Source: an uncultured Coriobacteriales bacterium
GTDB lineage: Bacteria; Actinomycetota; Coriobacteriia; Coriobacteriales; UMGS124
Assembly (NCBI GenBank): GCA_903789505.1
Contig: CAIFEU010000001.1
Location: 43,950-67,848, forward strand
DNA length: 23,899 bases
Direction: 5' to 3'
Both the position numbers and the translations under genes were made by a program. A model generated the notes under the pieces. It did no database searches, had not been told where the DNA came from, and saw only the letters and a program-made list of their open reading frames with translations. Below are positions 14,596-21,687 of this stretch, in pieces (positions within the stretch are counted from its first letter, which is position 1; each line of letters begins with the position of its first letter).

Positions 14596-14623
14596 GAACC
14601 CGTGCGCGAGGCGCACGGAGTTC
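14596..14623 (-). other. Hairpin in the rplE-rpsZ spacer
   Basis: CCGTGCGC/GCGCACGG forms an 8-bp stem with a 3-nt loop, extended beyond a single bulged base by a further four pairs (GAAC/GTTC). It lies 13 bases after the rplE stop. No U tract follows on the minus strand, so it is a processing or stability element rather than a terminator. Confidence 0.5.
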
Positions 14624-14635
14624 GAGTTTACGCTT

Positions 14636-15184
14636 TTACCTCTTGAACGGGAACCCGAGGCCGCGAAGCAGCGCCTCGCCTTCATCATTGGTCGTAGCGG
14701 TGGTGACGATGGTGATGTCCATGCCGCGCGTGCGATCAATCTTGTCGAACTCAATCTCGGGGAAGATGATCTGCTCGGTGACGCCCATCGAATAGTTTCC
14801 AGTCCCATCGAAGGACTTGGTGGACATGCCGCGGAAGTCGCGGATGCGGGGGATGTCGATCGAAATCAGGCGATCGAGGAACTCCCACATGCGGTCGCCG
14901 CGCAGGGTGACCTTGGCACCGATGGGCATGCCGGCGCGAAGGTGGAACGAAGCGATGGACTTCTTGGCGTGCGCAATCATCGGCTGCTGGCCGGTGATGG
15001 CACGAAGGTCGGCGACGGCGCCATCGATGGCCTTGGAATCGGTCGCTGCCTCGCCGACACCCATGTTGACGACGATCTTCGTGAGGCGGGGAATCATGTT
15101 GACGTTCGGGTAGTTGAACTGCTTCTGCAGCTCGTCGCGAACGGTCTGGAGGTACTTCGCCCTGAGGCGGGGCATGTCTGCCAT
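14636..15184 (-). CDS. rplE: 50S ribosomal protein L5
   Basis: L5 joins 5S rRNA to the central protuberance and contacts P-site tRNA. The 182-residue product reads RLRAKYLQTVRDELQKQFNY, IPRLTKIVVNMGVGEA, GQQPMIAHAKKSIASFHLR, GMPIGAKVTLRGDRMWEFLD and ends with GLGFPFKR. The first ATG has AAGGAG eight bases upstream and is preferred over a second ATG three codons on. It is separated from rplX by a structured 177-nt gap with an extended -10 promoter-like sequence, so it may begin a secondary transcript covering the rest of the spc segment. Confidence 0.97.
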   Translation of the reverse strand: MADMPRLRAKYLQTVRDELQKQFNYPNVNMIPRLTKIVVNMGVGEAATDSKAIDGAVADLRAITGQQPMIAHAKKSIASFHLRAGMPIGAKVTLRGDRMWEFLDRLISIDIPRIRDFRGMSTKSFDGTGNYSMGVTEQIIFPEIEFDKIDRTRGMDITIVTTATTNDEGEALLRGLGFPFKR

Positions 15185-15211
15185 GTGGTTCTCTCCTTAC
15201 TGGGGTTTAAT

Positions 15212-15251
15212 GTGGCGGGTTTCCGACCCGACACCTTCCGGTACGATACCG
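15212..15251 (-). promoter_or_regulatory. Two hairpins in the rplE 5' leader
   Basis: Nearest the gene, CGGGT/ACCCG with three further pairs beyond one mismatch spans 15212-15234. Upstream of it CGGTA/TACCG (15239-15251) closes on a 3-nt loop. Both lie between the promoter-like sequence at 15277 and the rplE ribosome binding site. They could form a regulatory leader, for example an r-protein target. Confidence 0.4.
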
Positions 15252-15276
15252 AAAGCCAATGAACACAATCTTATAA

Positions 15277-15285
15277 AGTATAGCA
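15277..15285 (-). promoter_or_regulatory. Extended -10 promoter for rplE
   Basis: TGCTATACT on the minus strand is an extended -10 element (TGn plus TATACT), about 93 bases before the rplE ATG. No -35 is evident, as is common for extended -10 promoters. It begins three bases after a hairpin. Confidence 0.45.
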
Positions 15286-15287
15286 AA

Positions 15288-15320
15288 CGACCCCCCATGC
15301 CTTTCGGCAATGAGGGGTCG
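15288..15320 (-). terminator. Terminator-like hairpin between rplX and rplE
   Basis: On the minus strand CGACCCC and GGGGTCG form the outer stem. Inner pairing (CAT-GCC with GGC-ATG around GAAA) makes an interrupted long hairpin, followed by TTTGCTATACTTT. The T tract is poor, so partial termination is the most that can be claimed. A second short hairpin (TTCCGGA/TCCGGAA, 15339-15356) lies between it and rplX. Confidence 0.4.
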
Positions 15321-15361
15321 CACACGGTAGCTCTATGATTCCGGACAAATCCGGAAAGCGA

Positions 15362-15679
15362 CTAGAACTCGGCGCCGCACTTCTTGCAGACGCGGACCTT
15401 CTTGCCCTCCGCGTTCACGACGTGATTGACGCGCGTGGGCTTGCCGCACTTGGGGCAGACGAGCTGCACGCGAGAGGCGTCGATGGCGGCCTCCTTGGTG
15501 ATGATGCCGCCGCGGGGGTTGACCTGGGTCGGGCGAACCGACTTCTTGACCAGAGCGACGCCCTTGACGACCACGCGGCCGTCACTCGGCATCGCCTTGA
15601 TCACCTCGGCGACGGTGCCCTTGTCCTTGCCGTTGAGCACCTTGACGGTATCGCCCTTACGGACATGAAGCTTAGCCAT
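15362..15679 (-). CDS. rplX: 50S ribosomal protein L24
   Basis: L24 starts large-subunit assembly at the 5' end of 23S rRNA. The 105-residue product has the KOW motif (VRKGDTVKVLNGKDKGTVAEV), HVRKGD near the N terminus and NPRGGIITKEAAIDASRVQL. Its C-terminal half holds a CPKCGKPTRV and CKKCGAEF pair, a zinc-ribbon-like end found in many bacterial L24 proteins. It lies 14 bases after rplN. Confidence 0.97.
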   Translation of the reverse strand: MAKLHVRKGDTVKVLNGKDKGTVAEVIKAMPSDGRVVVKGVALVKKSVRPTQVNPRGGIITKEAAIDASRVQLVCPKCGKPTRVNHVVNAEGKKVRVCKKCGAEF

Positions 15680-15693
15680 TTATGCACGTCTCC

Positions 15694-16062
15694 TTACAGC
15701 GTCTCGGGCGCCAGCGACGCGATCTTGAGGTACTTGCGGTCGCGAAGCTCGCGGGCGACCGGACCAAAGACGCGGGTGCCCTTGGGCGAACCGTCCGTGT
15801 TAATCAGGACGGCCGCGTTGTCGTCGAAGCGGATGTAGCTGCCGTCGTGACGACGGATCTCCTTCTTGGTGCGCACGACGACGCAGCGAACAACGTCGCC
15901 CTTCTTGACACCGCTGTTGGGCAGCGCCTCCTGAACTGCGCAGATGATGACGTCGCCAACGCGCGCATAGCGACGACGAGAGCCGCCGATGACCTTGATG
16001 CACTTGACCTTGCGTGCACCGGAGTTATCGGCGACGTTAAGCATTGATTCTGCCTGGATCAT
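15694..16062 (-). CDS. rplN: 50S ribosomal protein L14
   Basis: L14 lies on the subunit interface and forms bridge B8. The 122-residue product begins MIQAESMLNVADNSGARKV and has CIKVIGGSRRRYARVGDVI, VVRTKKEIRRHDGSYIRFDD, NAAVLINTDGSPKGTRVFGP and RELRDRKYLKIASLAPE. The ATG at 16062 has GGAGG five bases upstream; an in-frame extension of 18 codons into the spacer is not supported. It is separated from rpsQ by 111 nt with two hairpins. Confidence 0.98.
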   Translation of the reverse strand: MIQAESMLNVADNSGARKVKCIKVIGGSRRRYARVGDVIICAVQEALPNSGVKKGDVVRCVVVRTKKEIRRHDGSYIRFDDNAAVLINTDGSPKGTRVFGPVARELRDRKYLKIASLAPETL

Positions 16063-16109
16063 CGTTTCCTCCGATTGATGCTTCGAGCGGTAGAGGTATG
16101 CCCTCTGGT

Positions 16110-16157
16110 GCGGCAAACGTGCCGCGGAACAGTCCCTGGCCGCAGATGCGGCCAGGG
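16110..16157 (-). other. Tandem hairpins in the rpsQ-rplN spacer
   Basis: CCCTGGCCGC/GCGGCCAGGG (16134-16157) is a perfect 10-bp stem with a 4-nt loop. Eight bases further down the transcript GCGGCA/TGCCGC (16110-16125) is a 6-bp stem with a 4-nt loop. Neither has a U tract on the minus strand. The first lies 16 bases after the rpsQ stop and would be a strong barrier or a processing site. Confidence 0.6.
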
Positions 16158-16173
16158 AGGGAGAGCGCCGAAA

Positions 16174-16440
16174 CTACTTGGCGCGCTCGACAATCTCGAC
16201 AAGACGCCAACGCTTGGTGGCGGACAGGGGGCGCGTCTCCATGATGCGCACGGTATCGCCGACGTTCGCCTCGTTGTTCTCGTCATGCGCGTGGAACTTC
16301 TTGGAGCGCGTCATCATCTTGCCGTACTTGGGATGGCGCTTCTGCGTCGTGACCTCGACCGAGATGGACTTGTCGCCCATGCGGGAGACCACAACACCCT
16401 GACGAACCTTGCGGTGGTTGCGTTCCTGAGTCTCAGACAT
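16174..16440 (-). CDS. rpsQ: 30S ribosomal protein S17
   Basis: S17 is an OB-fold protein binding 16S rRNA in the 30S body. The 88-residue product has RKVRQGVVVSRMGDKSISVE, the KRHPKYGKMMTRSKKFHAHD segment, NEANVGDTVRIMETRPLSAT and KRWRLVEIVERAK. Three bases separate it from rpmC. Confidence 0.98.
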   Translation of the reverse strand: MSETQERNHRKVRQGVVVSRMGDKSISVEVTTQKRHPKYGKMMTRSKKFHAHDENNEANVGDTVRIMETRPLSATKRWRLVEIVERAK

Positions 16441-16443
16441 TCG

Positions 16444-16653
16444 TTACTCCCCGTTCTTCTGGGCGGCGAGCTCACGGGCGCGAATCTCGGTGAGGACACG
16501 AGCGATGTCCTTCTTGACGAGCTTCACGCGAGCCGTGTTATCCAGCTGACCGGTAGCCATCTGGAAACGGAGGTTAAAAAGCTCAGCGCGGAATTCCTTC
16601 AGCTTGCTCTGGAGCTCCTCATCGGAGAGCTCCCTGATCTGTGCGGGCTTCAT
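16444..16653 (-). CDS. rpmC: 50S ribosomal protein L29
   Basis: L29 is a helical protein at the exit of the peptide tunnel, near the trigger factor and SRP docking site. The 69-residue product reads IRELSDEELQSKLKEFRAEL, FNLRFQMATGQLDNTARVKL and KKDIARVLTEIRARE. Its ATG directly abuts the rplP stop (TAAATG), so the two are very likely translationally coupled. Confidence 0.98.
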   Translation of the reverse strand: MKPAQIRELSDEELQSKLKEFRAELFNLRFQMATGQLDNTARVKLVKKDIARVLTEIRARELAAQKNGE

Positions 16654-17094
16654 TTACGCGTTCTCCTTCCCGTCCTGAGCCTGCTCATCGGCACGGGAAA
16701 TAACCTTCGTCGCAATCGGCAGCTTGCTAGCGGCCAGACGTAGAGCTTCCTTTGCGATGGCCTCGTCGACTTCGCCGATCTCGAACATGATGCGGCCGGG
16801 CTTAACGACGGCAACCCAACCCTCGGGGTTGCCCTTGCCCTTGCCCATTCGGGTCTCAGCGGGCTTCTTGGTGATCGGCTTGTCCGGGAAGATCGTGATC
16901 CAGACGCGGCCACCACGCTTCATGTAGCGGGTCATGGCGACACGAGCGGCCTCGATCTGGCGGTTGGTGATCCAGTGGGGCTCGAGCGCGACCAGACCGT
17001 AGTCACCGAAGTTCAGCTTGGTTCCACCCTTGGACTTGCCCTTCATGGAACCGCGCATCACCTTGCGGTGAGCGACACGCTTAGGTGCGAGCAT
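16654..17094 (-). CDS. rplP: 50S ribosomal protein L16
   Basis: L16 contacts A-site tRNA and is needed late in 50S assembly. The 146-residue product begins MLAPKRVAHRKVMRGSMKGK and has the family signatures ARVAMTRYMKRGGRVWITIF, PDKPITKKPAETRMGKGKGN and GWVAVVKPGRIMFEI, then RLAASKLPIATKVI. The last ~12 residues are a hydrophilic tail. Three bases separate it from the rpsC stop. Confidence 0.98.
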   Translation of the reverse strand: MLAPKRVAHRKVMRGSMKGKSKGGTKLNFGDYGLVALEPHWITNRQIEAARVAMTRYMKRGGRVWITIFPDKPITKKPAETRMGKGKGNPEGWVAVVKPGRIMFEIGEVDEAIAKEALRLAASKLPIATKVISRADEQAQDGKENA

Positions 17095-17097
17095 GGG

Positions 17098-17829
17098 CTA
17101 CTTCCTCCCTTCGGTGCGGTCGCCACGACCGGCGCCGCGGGGACGACGGGGACGCGACGGCCCCTCGAGGGCGGGGTTCGGCACGGGCTGGCCGGGGAGC
17201 TTCTCACCCAGGTAGATCCAGACCTTGACGCCGCAGGAGCCCATGATGGTGTGGGCGGTGGCGGTGCCGTAGTCGACCTTGGCACGCAGCGTGTGCAGCG
17301 GCACGCGGCCCTCGTGGTACCACTCGCGACGGCTCATCTCAGAGCCGCCCAGGCGACCGGAGCACTGGATGCGGATGCCCAGGGCGCCGGACTTGCGGGC
17401 GCTCTGAACGGCCTTTCGCATGGCGCGACGGAACGCGACGCGCTGCTCGAGCTGCTCGGCGATGGACTGAGCGACCAGGGTGGCGTCCAGCTCGGGACGC
17501 TTGATCTCGATGACCTCGACGTTGAGGCTGCCGCCGGTGACGCCGGCGACCTTCTCGAGCTCCTTGCGCAGGGTGTCGATCTCGGTGCCCTTGCGGCCGA
17601 TGACGATGCCCGGGCGGGCGGTGAAGATGATGACCTTCACCTTTTCACCAGAGCGCTCGATCTCGACGCGCGACAGGGCCGCGTCCTTGAGGCGCTTCTC
17701 GAGGAAGGAGCGAATCTCAAGGTCGTTCTCGAGCTGCGTCTTGTAGTTCTTGCTGCCGGCATACCAGCGAGAACGCCAGTTCTCGGTGGTGCCGAGGCGG
17801 AAACCGATCGGGTTGACCTTCTGGCCCAT
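17098..17829 (-). CDS. rpsC: 30S ribosomal protein S3
   Basis: S3 sits at the mRNA entry tunnel with S4 and S5. The 243-residue product starts MGQKVNPIGFRLG and has the KH type II domain with the GRKGTEIDTLRKELEK loop, then the C-terminal domain (VQSARKSGALGIRIQCSGRL, SRREWYHEGRVPLHTLRAKV, YGTATAHTIMGSCGVKVWIY). A basic Arg/Gly/Pro-rich tail of about 25 residues ends the protein, as is common in actinobacterial S3. GGAGG overlaps the end of rplV. Confidence 0.98.
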   Translation of the reverse strand: MGQKVNPIGFRLGTTENWRSRWYAGSKNYKTQLENDLEIRSFLEKRLKDAALSRVEIERSGEKVKVIIFTARPGIVIGRKGTEIDTLRKELEKVAGVTGGSLNVEVIEIKRPELDATLVAQSIAEQLEQRVAFRRAMRKAVQSARKSGALGIRIQCSGRLGGSEMSRREWYHEGRVPLHTLRAKVDYGTATAHTIMGSCGVKVWIYLGEKLPGQPVPNPALEGPSRPRRPRGAGRGDRTEGRK

Positions 17830-17835
17830 TCGAGA

Positions 17836-18201
17836 CTACGCCTCCTTCCGCGGAGCGACGATGACGGTGATGTGGCTCGTGCGCTTGTTGATGCGGGAGG
17901 CAGAGCCCTTGGCGCGCGGACGAATGCGCTTGAGGGTCGGACCCTCATCAACATAGCAGGCCTTGACGTACAGATCGTCAGCACGCATGTTGAAGTTGTT
18001 CTGGGCGTTGGCGACCGCGCTGTTCAGAACCTTCGAGATCACCAGGGCAGCGCGACGATCGGAGAACTGCAGGATCGTGCGGGCCTTGTCAATCGGCTGG
18101 TTGCGAATCAGGTCGATCACGACGCGGACCTTGCGAGGCGAGGTGCGCACATATCGCGCGACGGCGCGAGCCTCGACGACATTCTTGGATTCTTCAGTCA
18201 T
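17836..18201 (-). CDS. rplV: 50S ribosomal protein L22
   Basis: L22 lines the peptide tunnel near the constriction, where its hairpin senses nascent chains and macrolides act. The 121-residue product has ARAVARYVRTSPRKVRVVID, LIRNQPIDKARTILQFSD, LNSAVANAQNN, VDEGPTLKRIRPRAKGSASR and INKRTSHITVIV. Two bases separate its start from the rpsS stop. Confidence 0.98.
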   Translation of the reverse strand: MTEESKNVVEARAVARYVRTSPRKVRVVIDLIRNQPIDKARTILQFSDRRAALVISKVLNSAVANAQNNFNMRADDLYVKACYVDEGPTLKRIRPRAKGSASRINKRTSHITVIVAPRKEA

Positions 18202-18203
18202 TC

Positions 18204-18473
18204 TTATTTGCCCTTATCTGCCGAATGGCCACGGAACGTGCGCGTCGGTGCGAACTCGCCAAGCTTGTGACCGACCATGGACTCGGTGATATACACGGGC
18301 ACGTGCTTGCGCCCGTCGTGGACGGCAATCGTGTGCCCGACCATCTCGGGGAAGATGGTAGAAGCGCGCGACCAGGTCTTGACAACCTGCTTCTCCCCCG
18401 ACTCATTCATCGCAACAATGCGGCTGAGGAGTCGAGCCTCGACATAGGGCCCCTTCTTGAGGCTTCTGCTCAT
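18204..18473 (-). CDS. rpsS: 30S ribosomal protein S19
   Basis: S19 is a head protein that contacts S13 and bridges to the 50S. The 89-residue product reads MSRSLKKGPYVEARLLSRIV, KTWSRASTIFPEMVGHTIAV, HDGRKHVPVYITESMVGHKL and GEFAPTRTFRGHSADKGK, which is the whole family. GGAG lies close before the ATG. It starts 27 bases after rplB. Confidence 0.98.
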   Translation of the reverse strand: MSRSLKKGPYVEARLLSRIVAMNESGEKQVVKTWSRASTIFPEMVGHTIAVHDGRKHVPVYITESMVGHKLGEFAPTRTFRGHSADKGK

Positions 18474-18500
18474 ATCAACATCTCCTTCTCAGTGTTCTTG

Positions 18501-19331
<831 letters not shown>

Positions 19332-19357
19332 TACATCTCCTCTCGCCCGATTGCCAG

Positions 19358-19391
19358 CGAGCGCATTGATGAGAGGTTAACCTCGCGCTCG
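19358..19391 (-). promoter_or_regulatory. Hairpin in the rplB 5' leader enclosing a 12-bp palindrome
   Basis: CGAGCGC (19385-19391, minus) pairs with GCGCTCG (19358-19364) around a 20-nt interior that contains the perfect palindrome GAGGTTAACCTC (19373-19384). It lies about 27 bases before the rplB ATG. The palindrome could alternatively be a DNA operator. Confidence 0.45.
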
Positions 19392-19439
19392 TGACGCCGG
19401 ACAACAACGGTACCGGGTGTATTTATTTGATACGCCCAA

Positions 19440-19486
19440 CACAAGAACAAGCACCGGGGCCCCTAGCACGCCCCGGTGCTCTTGTG
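19440..19486 (-). terminator. Terminator-like hairpin between rplW and rplB
   Basis: An 11-bp perfect GC-rich stem (AGCACCGGGGC with GCCCCGGTGCT, 9-nt loop) lies 17 bases after the rplW stop. It is followed on the minus strand by the broken T tract TGTTCTTGTGTT. Further CACAAG/CTTGTG pairing extends it past a 4-nt bulge. An AT-rich stretch with possible promoter hexamers (TTGTTC, TTGTGT; ATAAAT, TACACC) lies just downstream. Confidence 0.55.
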
Positions 19487-19503
19487 CCAAAAGAAGGAAT
19501 TAC

Positions 19504-19803
19504 TTAGGCCTGATTGCCGAAGATCTCGATGGACTCACCCTCGGCAATGGTAACGACGGCCTTCTTCCACGTGCGAGTATAACCAGGACGCATCCGAACG
19601 CGCTTGGGCTTCGGCTTTACCCATAGGGTATTCACACGCTTAACGTGCACGCCGAAGATGTCCTCGACCGCGCGCTTGATCGCGGGCTTGTCAGCGTCGC
19701 GAGCAACCTCGAACGTGTACTTGTTCATCTCCATCTTGTCGAACGCAGCCTCGGTGACGACGGGACGGATGATGATGGTACGGGGGTCATAGACGTTAGC
19801 CAT
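19504..19803 (-). CDS. rplW: 50S ribosomal protein L23
   Basis: L23 lies at the tunnel exit and is the docking site for trigger factor and SRP. The 99-residue product reads DPRTIIIRPVVTEAAFDKME, NKYTFEVARDADKPAIKRAV, EDIFGVHVKRVNTLWVKPKP and GYTRTWKKAVVTIAEGESIE. Its ATG overlaps the rplD stop by one base (TAATG). Its stop precedes the terminator-like hairpin, so it may be the end of an upstream S10 transcript segment. Confidence 0.98.
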   Translation of the reverse strand: MANVYDPRTIIIRPVVTEAAFDKMEMNKYTFEVARDADKPAIKRAVEDIFGVHVKRVNTLWVKPKPKRVRMRPGYTRTWKKAVVTIAEGESIEIFGNQA

Positions 19804-20429
19804 TACGCCAGCACCTCCCCAAGGCGAGTCGCAACGGGCTCGGCGAGAACGAGCACGTTATTGTCGAGCATGAAGTAGGTGTCGATCTCCCTGTCGAACA
19901 GAATCGTGACAGTGGGGATGTTGCGGAAGCACAGGGCGGCGTCAATAGCGCCCTCGGGGAGCACGAGCGTGACACGCTTGCCGGCGATGCCGAGGTCGTT
20001 AAGGAACTTGATGCCGTCCTTGGTGTGGGGCTTCTCGTAGGGGAACTCGTTGATGACGATCAGCTCGTTGTCGGCAAGCTTCGCCGACAGGGCGCTACGC
20101 ATCGCGAGCTTGATCTCCTTCTTGTTCATGCTGAACGAGTGGTCACGAGGCGTGGGCCCGAACACGACGCCGCCGCCGCGCCACTGGGGCGCACGGATGG
20201 AACCCTGACGCGCGCGGCCGGTGCCCTTCTGACGCCAAGGCTTCCTGCCGCCGCCAGAGACCTCATGGCGGTTCTTGACCTTGTGGGTACCCTGACGGTC
20301 CTTGGCGAGCAGGTAGCGCACGCACTGGTGCATCACCGGGACGTTCGGGACGATGCTGTACACGGCGTCGGGAAGCTCAAGGTCGCTGACCTTCTCGCCC
20401 GCAATGTTCTTGACTTCAATCGTAGACAT
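19803..20429 (-). CDS. rplD: 50S ribosomal protein L4
   Basis: L4 reaches the tunnel constriction through an extended loop and in E. coli represses the S10 operon. The 208-residue product has the loop segment NRHEVSGGGRKPWRQKGTGR, ARQGSIRAPQWRGGGVVFGP and the globular fold (KLADNELIVINEF, RNIPTVTILFDREIDTYFML). GGAG lies eight bases before the ATG, 44 bases after rplC. Confidence 0.98.
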   Translation of the reverse strand: MSTIEVKNIAGEKVSDLELPDAVYSIVPNVPVMHQCVRYLLAKDRQGTHKVKNRHEVSGGGRKPWRQKGTGRARQGSIRAPQWRGGGVVFGPTPRDHSFSMNKKEIKLAMRSALSAKLADNELIVINEFPYEKPHTKDGIKFLNDLGIAGKRVTLVLPEGAIDAALCFRNIPTVTILFDREIDTYFMLDNNVLVLAEPVATRLGEVLA

Positions 20430-20473
20430 TGTCTAGCTCCTTCAAGCCTGATGGGCTGGTTGCTTGGGGCCCG

Positions 20474-21094
20474 TTAGGCCATGCGGACGATGACGAGGCC
20501 GTTCTTGGCGCCAGGCACAGCACCCTTGACGACGATGAGGTTCTGCTCCTCGTCGACGCGGACGACCTGAAGGTTGCGCACGGTGACGCGATCGTCGCCC
20601 ATGTGCCCAGGCATCTTGACGCCCTTGTGGATGCGGCTCGGCGTGGAGCACTGGCCGACGGAGCCATGCGCACGATAGTTGTGCGAGCCGTGCGTCTTGG
20701 GGCCGGCATTGAAGTTCCAGCGGCGAATCGTGCCCTGGAAGCCCTTACCCTTGGAGCGGCCGATGACGTCGACCTTGGCGCAGTCAGTGAAGTTGGAGAC
20801 GGTAACCGTCTCCCCCACCTCATGCTGCTCCCCCTCCGGGACGTGAACCTCGCGCAGGTAGCGGACGGGAGTGACGCCTGCCTTGGCGAAGTGCCCCTTC
20901 ATGGGCTTGGAGACGTTCTTCTCCTTGATGTCGCCGAAGCCAATCTGGACGGCGCAATACCCGTCCGACTCCTTGGTCTTGACCTGCGAGATAGCGCAGG
21001 GGCCGGCCTGGATGACGGTGACGGGGACGATGTTGTCGTTTTCGTCCCACACCTGGGTCATCCCGATCTTGCGGCCGAGAATCGTGTTGATCAT
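20474..21094 (-). CDS. rplC: 50S ribosomal protein L3
   Basis: L3 is an early-assembly protein whose loop reaches the peptidyl transferase centre. The 206-residue product starts MINTILGRKIGMTQVWDEND and has the signature FSKGKGFQG-like run GRSKGKGFQGTIRRWNFNAG, then GPKTHGSHNYRAHGSVGQ and GVKMPGHMGDDRVTVRNLQV. The ATG at 21094 has TGAGG six bases upstream; an in-frame GTG four codons earlier lies too close to that site. A 201-nt gap with three hairpins separates it from rpsJ. Confidence 0.98.
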   Translation of the reverse strand: MINTILGRKIGMTQVWDENDNIVPVTVIQAGPCAISQVKTKESDGYCAVQIGFGDIKEKNVSKPMKGHFAKAGVTPVRYLREVHVPEGEQHEVGETVTVSNFTDCAKVDVIGRSKGKGFQGTIRRWNFNAGPKTHGSHNYRAHGSVGQCSTPSRIHKGVKMPGHMGDDRVTVRNLQVVRVDEEQNLIVVKGAVPGAKNGLVIVRMA

Positions 21095-21128
21095 ACCAAT
21101 CCTCACCTCATGCGGTCATGGAACACAA

Positions 21129-21147
21129 GGGGTAGCTCCTCTACCCC
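21129..21147 (-). other. Hairpin with AGGAG loop ahead of rplC
   Basis: GGGGTAG and CTACCCC form a 7-bp stem whose 5-nt loop on the minus strand is AGGAG. It lies 34 bases before the rplC ATG and is followed by TTGTGTT. The Shine-Dalgarno-like loop has no start codon at the right distance. Confidence 0.45.
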
Positions 21148-21185
21148 TACCCAGCGGACCGCGACCCAATGTCGTGCCACAGAAA

Positions 21186-21238
21186 GAGGGCACAGTTGGA
21201 AAAGTATACACGCCAGCGCATCTTCCAACCGTGCCCTC
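21186..21238 (-). terminator. Long hairpin with T tract between rpsJ and rplC (attenuator candidate)
   Basis: GAGGGCAC/GTGCCCTC (8 bp) and GTTGGAA/TTCCAAC (7 bp) stack with one A-C mismatch around a 21-nt loop, followed on the minus strand by TTTCTGT. The loop contains TATACT, a possible -10 hexamer without a clear -35. A small GCCGC/GCGGC hairpin (21269-21281) lies between this and rpsJ. Confidence 0.55.
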
Positions 21239-21295
21239 ACGAAAACGCTAGAACTGCACCCACAACCAGCCGCTTAGCGGCACCGTCGAGGAATC

Positions 21296-21604
21296 CTAGA
21301 GCTTGATGTCGATGTCGACGCCGGCCGGCAGGTCGAGGCGGGTCAGCGTCTCGACCGTCGAGGGCGTGGGGTCAAGGATGTCGATCAGGCGCTTGTGGGT
21401 GCGCATCTCGAACTGCTCACGGGAGTCCTTGTTCACGTGCGGCGAGCGGATGACGGTGAACAGCTTGCGCTCGGTGGGCAGCGGAATGGGTCCGGAAACG
21501 CGGGCGCCGGTCTGCTGAACGGTGTCGATGATCAGCTTGCTGGCCTGGTCGAGGACCTCATGGTCGAAGCCCTTCAGACGAATCCTGATCTTCTGGGAAG
21601 CCAA
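21296..21604 (-). CDS. rpsJ: 30S ribosomal protein S10
   Basis: S10 is a head protein and also the NusB/NusG partner in antitermination. The 102-residue product reads QKIRIRLKGFDHEVLDQASK, VSGPIPLPTERKLFTVIRSP, HVNKDSREQFEMRTHKRLID and ends with the DLPAGVDIDIKL strand. It follows fusA by 83 bases. The gene tuf, which in many bacteria lies between fusA and rpsJ, is absent here. Confidence 0.98.
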   Translation of the reverse strand: MASQKIRIRLKGFDHEVLDQASKLIIDTVQQTGARVSGPIPLPTERKLFTVIRSPHVNKDSREQFEMRTHKRLIDILDPTPSTVETLTRLDLPAGVDIDIKL

Positions 21605-21687
21605 CTTATACCTCCAAAACGAACGGGGCGACCGTATCGGCCTTGCGCCTGGGCGCTCCCCGAATGCCGATGAATTCCTAGGTGGCG

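Noticed and set aside
16975..18270. 431-codon plus-strand frame opposite rpsC and rplV
   Set aside because: Spans several conserved ribosomal genes in antisense; Asp/Leu/Gly/Ala-rich shadow product.
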